NCBI RefSeq assembly: GCF_001969265.1
Contig: NZ_CP019304.1
Coordinates: 2,666,001 to 2,730,000 of the forward strand
DNA: 64,000 nucleotides
Direction of reading: 5' to 3'
Source of the DNA: Arthrobacter sp. QXT-31
GTDB taxonomy: Bacteria > Actinomycetota > Actinomycetes > Actinomycetales > Micrococcaceae
The position numbers and the translations under genes were made by a program. Under the pieces are notes generated by a model that saw only the letters and a program-made list of their open reading frames with translations, was not told where the DNA came from and made no database searches. This document shows positions 58,557 through 64,000 of this stretch, piece by piece (positions within the stretch are counted from its first letter, which is position 1; the number at the start of each line of letters is the position of its first letter).

Positions 58557-59708
58557 ATGGCCGAGCCATCGCGCAGTCCCCGCCAAAAACATCGCATGCG
58601 CTTCGGTGTGCTCGCCGCGGCGGCGACGCTCACGGCCTGCGGCATTATGGCCGGACCGGTGGGCATGGAAGCACAGAGGGTGCCATCGGACCGCCCTTCG
58701 TCGGCGGAACCGTCCGAAGCATCTGCAGCACTCCCCACAGTGAGTCCATCAGTGCGGGCGTCCTCTGCGGCGCGCGAGGCAGCAACACCACGCCGCGCAC
58801 CATCATCCCCGGCGGCGGAATCCCGGGAAACAGCGCAGTCGGCAGCACCGCGTCCCGCACCGGAACTCAAGGCGGCGGAACAGCCAGCGGCGGAACGGCC
58901 GGCGCCGGAACAGCCGGCGGCGGGGCCTGTGGAGGCGCCGCCGCCTTCCACCGAATCGATCCACAAAATGCCAATAGGCGACCTTCCGGGCTGGAAGCAG
59001 GTATTTCGGGAGGAGTTCAACAAGGGCAATGTGCCGATCGGCGCTTTTCCAGGTCCGGCTTACTCTGCGAAATGGAGTGCAGGATATAAAGACGGAACGC
59101 CGGATACCGCAGGTCAGAAGGGGACGAAGTCCGGCTACTACCCGTCCAAAGTGCTGAGCGTTAAGAACGGCATGCTGGACTGGTATCTCCATTCGGAGAA
59201 GGGGATCTCCATGGGAGCGGCGCCTGCGCCCAAGATTCCGAATGACAGTAATCGTGACAAAAGCCTGCTACCGCGGCACAACAGCCTGATGTACGGGAGG
59301 ATTTCGGTGCGGTTCAAGGCCGACTCCCTCCGCGGCTATAAGGTTGCATGGCTCCTTTGGCCGGATAGCGGTGTATGGCCCCGGGACGGAGAGATAAATT
59401 TCCCGGAGGGGGACCTCGCCAAGACCTTCTACGGCGCTGCCCATTACCGGGGGAATGACCCTGCGGCGTCTGACATGTTCCAGTCGCACACCACTTTCAC
59501 GGATTGGCACGTCGCCACGATTGAGTGGACTCCGGGCAAGGTCGAATTTATCCTTGACGGCCGGTCGCTGGGAGCCAGTACAACACTGACGCCTAATACA
59601 CCCATGCACTACATTCTCCAGTCCGAGTCATGTCTTCCCCGGTGTCCTGCACCACAGACAGCAGGGCATCTCTACTTGGACTGGATCGCAATCTGGAAGC
59701 CGGCCTAG
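58557..59708 (+). CDS. Glycoside hydrolase family 16-like lipoprotein with altered catalytic motif
   Basis: The protein has 383 aa. A signal with lipobox LTAC lies near residue 28, followed by an Ala/Pro/Glu/Ser-rich linker (about 38-130) and a GH16-like beta-sandwich (about 140-383). The expected catalytic ExDxxE is read here as Glu279-Ile-Asn281-Phe-Pro-Glu284, so the middle Asp is Asn. WYLHSEKGISMGAAPAPK and YGRISVRFKADSLRGYKVAW, with AWLLWPDSGVWPRDGEI, fit the GH16 fold. It could bind or slowly cleave beta-glucan- or galactan-like polymer made by the divergent operon. Whether it is active is uncertain. No strong ribosome site precedes the ATG. Confidence 0.82.
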   Translation: MAEPSRSPRQKHRMRFGVLAAAATLTACGIMAGPVGMEAQRVPSDRPSSAEPSEASAALPTVSPSVRASSAAREAATPRRAPSSPAAESRETAQSAAPRPAPELKAAEQPAAERPAPEQPAAGPVEAPPPSTESIHKMPIGDLPGWKQVFREEFNKGNVPIGAFPGPAYSAKWSAGYKDGTPDTAGQKGTKSGYYPSKVLSVKNGMLDWYLHSEKGISMGAAPAPKIPNDSNRDKSLLPRHNSLMYGRISVRFKADSLRGYKVAWLLWPDSGVWPRDGEINFPEGDLAKTFYGAAHYRGNDPAASDMFQSHTTFTDWHVATIEWTPGKVEFILDGRSLGASTTLTPNTPMHYILQSESCLPRCPAPQTAGHLYLDWIAIWKPA

Positions 59709-59838
59709 AAGCCGGACCCGGGCACATACTCCTAGCGTCGTGCGGAGTTACTGACAGCTGCGGTAATGGATATGACAAAATCTGTCATCGACAGGTAGGC
59801 TCGCGGTCGGACCCGCACCGACGTTTAGGAGCCTCCCG

Positions 59839-60618
59839 TTGAAGATCTCGAAAATCCTGGTTAAGGCCGCGGCCAGCACGGCATTGCTGGCCCCCGTTCT
59901 GTGCGGTCCGGCCCAGGCGGCTGGAGTGCCGGAAGCGCCGGCCCCAATCGATGACCGCACCTTCAGTAAGGACATCGCCGGTGGTGCCACCACCACCGTT
60001 TCAGCCGCCCCTTACGTGGCGCAAGTTTCCTTCGACGCCGCCGGCACCAATGTGGGGTGCACCGGCAGCCAGATCGCGGCCACCTGGGTCATCACAGCGA
60101 AGCACTGCAACTCCACGAGCCTGAAGTCGGTCCGGCTCGGCACAAGCTATTTCGGATCCGGTGGTGCCATCCGTTCCGTTGCTGCCCGCTATCCGGCCCC
60201 GGCCGGGGACGTCCTGCTGCTCAAGCTGTCCACGCCGTACTACGGGGCCTTCGTAGGCTTGTCCAACGCCTTTCCTGCCACCGGAACGCGCGCAAAGGTA
60301 TAGGGCTGGGGCGATCAGTCCGAGGGGTCCGGCGCCATGTCCTACTACCTCAAGGCGGCGGACGTCTCAGTGGTGTGGCAGGGGCTCGACAACTATGGCG
60401 GCCCGTCTGTCCGGACCCGGTCGGAGAGCGGCCACACGCTCAGCGGCGACTCGGGAGGCCCGCTGATCGTTAACGGCAAGCTGGCGGGCGTCCTGTCCGC
60501 ATCGGACATCCTGCCGGCCCGGAACCCCGCCAATTTCACCGGCTACTACAACGACCACGCCTCTGTGGTGCGGAACCTCGCCTGGATCACCAGCGTCTCA
60601 GGAGTCCGGGGCTCCTAG
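59839..60618 (+). pseudogene. Secreted trypsin-like serine protease interrupted by one TAG
   Basis: A TTG start (AGGAG at 59827-59831) opens a secretory signal ending in AQA-AG, then a chymotrypsin-fold protease. His89 (TAKHC), Asp124 (GDVLLLKL) and Ser205 (GDSGGP) make the catalytic triad. The frame is broken only by a TAG at 60301-60303 (codon 155), right before the conserved GWG, where a variable residue such as Ser is usual. Downstream, the frame is clean to 60618 and family-like (SESGHTLSGDSGGPLIVNGK). One nonsense change, a sequencing error, or stop-codon read-through are all possible. A full-length product would have 259 aa. Confidence 0.85.
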
Positions 60619-60686
60619 GAGCAGGCGTGCCCGGCCGGCAGCCGGGGCCCGCCCGGCAGGCGGCCCGCCAGGCGCGCCTGGGCGTG

Positions 60687-61022
60687 TTACATCCCGGGCA
60701 GGTCGAGCGTCTCGTAGACCTGAATGCTCGCACCGGGCATCATGAGGTGCGGGTGCCCCTCGATCAGGGCCAAGGCGCCGTCCATGTCCTCAGCCTGCAG
60801 GATGCCGTATCCCCCCACGTTCGTATTCGTGTCCGAGGTGCCTGCCTGGCTGACCTCCTTGCCGGCGCCCAGCGGCAGGCCCATGTCAACAATCCCGCTG
60901 CCTGCCCGGGTGGCCCACTCCATCCACGCCTTCATGCCCTCCTGCGCGGCCTCCGGGGTGCTTTCCGCCATCTGGGATTGTGCCGACTGCGGAGCGTTGT
61001 AAAGCACTACGAACTTCTTCAT
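60687..61022 (-). CDS. YCII-domain protein
   Basis: The protein has 111 aa from the ATG at 61022. MKKFVVLYNAP opens the fold and GYGILQAEDMDGALALIEGH with PHLMMPGASIQVYETLDLPG closes it, the pattern of YciI/DGPF-like small proteins. They are dimeric and often bind small ligands or act as accessory lyases; the role is unknown. The longer open frame upstream is rejected because it has low-complexity content. The gene is the last before clpB on the opposite strand. Confidence 0.85.
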   Translation of the reverse strand: MKKFVVLYNAPQSAQSQMAESTPEAAQEGMKAWMEWATRAGSGIVDMGLPLGAGKEVSQAGTSDTNTNVGGYGILQAEDMDGALALIEGHPHLMMPGASIQVYETLDLPGM

Positions 61023-61268
61023 TGCCGGTCCTGTCTCTGAGGTAGTGGTCGCTGGGATCGTGGCCTGGCAGCTCTGGGCTGAGGGTCCCCAAGCTGATGC
61101 TCCTGGAGCAGCCGCACCGGGGCTTCCCCCGGCAGCCACAGGTCGATCCTAGGGGGATTCGGGCGACGGCGATACAGTTCAAGGGCCACCGTTCTCGGAA
61201 AATTCGCATGCCCGCACCAATGGCATTTCGCTGTGGGAAAACTTGGCCGTGAAGAGCGGAAAAGCAAA

Positions 61269-61289
61269 CTTGAGCGTAGTAGACTCAAC
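61269..61289 (+). promoter_or_regulatory. HAIR operator (HspR binding site) of clpB
   Basis: CTTGAGC (61269-61275), 7 nt, and ACTCAAC (61283-61289) form the inverted repeat CTTGAG-N9-CTCAA, the HAIR element bound by the heat-shock repressor HspR in actinobacteria. It lies 32 nt before the TTG start of clpB. Confidence 0.85.
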
Positions 61290-61320
61290 TTAGCTAAACC
61301 GCCCTCGAAAGGAGCTCTCT

Positions 61321-63978
<2,658 letters not shown>

Positions 63979-64000
63979 CAGGCGGGATTAGCCGCCCGGG

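Overview
The window is chromosomal DNA from a high-GC Gram-positive bacterium, most likely an Arthrobacter/Pseudarthrobacter-type member of the Micrococcaceae. This rests on base composition, frequent GTG/TTG starts with AAGGAG-type ribosome binding sites, an HspR-type HAIR operator in front of clpB, an abundance of FadR-type regulators and MHS-family transporters, and the gene repertoire. It is an inference; no rRNA or other marker is present. Genes are dense, mostly in 2-8 gene operons with ATGA overlaps. There are no rRNA or tRNA genes, no CRISPR array and no insertion sequence.

Region 1 (1-7.9 kb) is a sugar-acid catabolic locus. A FadR-type regulator faces an operon for an ACS-type MFS permease followed by a DhaK-DhaL kinase, an RpiB-like isomerase, a TIM-like isomerase, a xylose-isomerase-like TIM-barrel protein and a PGDH_C-type dehydrogenase. 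The set matches the oxidative D-apionate route: ApnO and OiaC make L-erythrulose, and LerK, LerI and DerI make D-erythrose 4-phosphate. A cupin gene and a remnant of a CDC48-like ATPase lie to its left. Region 2 (8.2-10.6 kb) is a SulP transporter fused to a beta-carbonic anhydrase.

Region 3 (10.6-21.4 kb) holds two minus-strand catabolic units. One has an MHS permease, an aldehyde dehydrogenase, an iron-type alcohol dehydrogenase and a GAF-PucR regulator. The other has a SAF-domain oxidoreductase, a FadR regulator and an MHS permease, with a FadR-like operator upstream. Region 4 (21.4-31.5 kb) is mixed: a SWIM-SNF2 helicase, small proteins of poorly known function, an ECF sigma/anti-sigma pair opposite a lipoprotein, a DUF1206 membrane protein, trmB and a decayed flavin monooxygenase.

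Region 5 (31.6-44.5 kb) is dominated by transporters: four MFS permeases and CycA. It also has an Lrp-type regulator divergent from an M20 hydrolase-permease pair, a RibD-like reductase, a methyltransferase with a His-rich loop, and a DEAD-box helicase behind a terminator-like leader. Region 6 (44.5-50.5 kb) has a metallo-beta-lactamase-fold hydrolase, a pair of SMR exporters under a guanidine-III riboswitch, ferritin, HutD, trpF, an MFS permease, YccF and a DUF4031-HD protein.

Region 7 (50.6-60.6 kb) looks like a surface-polysaccharide operon. Seven conventional genes and one 25-codon micro-ORF overlap or nearly abut on the minus strand: two GT2 glycosyltransferases, the micro-ORF, an HprK-like kinase, a GT2-flippase fusion, a large membrane protein and two small membrane proteins. 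A divergent GH16 lipoprotein and a trypsin-like protease broken by one TAG follow. The window ends with a YCII protein and HspR-type clpB.

The least expected items are the micro-ORF joined to an HprK-like kinase, the GT2-flippase fusion, the D-apionate operon with its double operator, the guanidine-III riboswitch, and the amber-interrupted protease.
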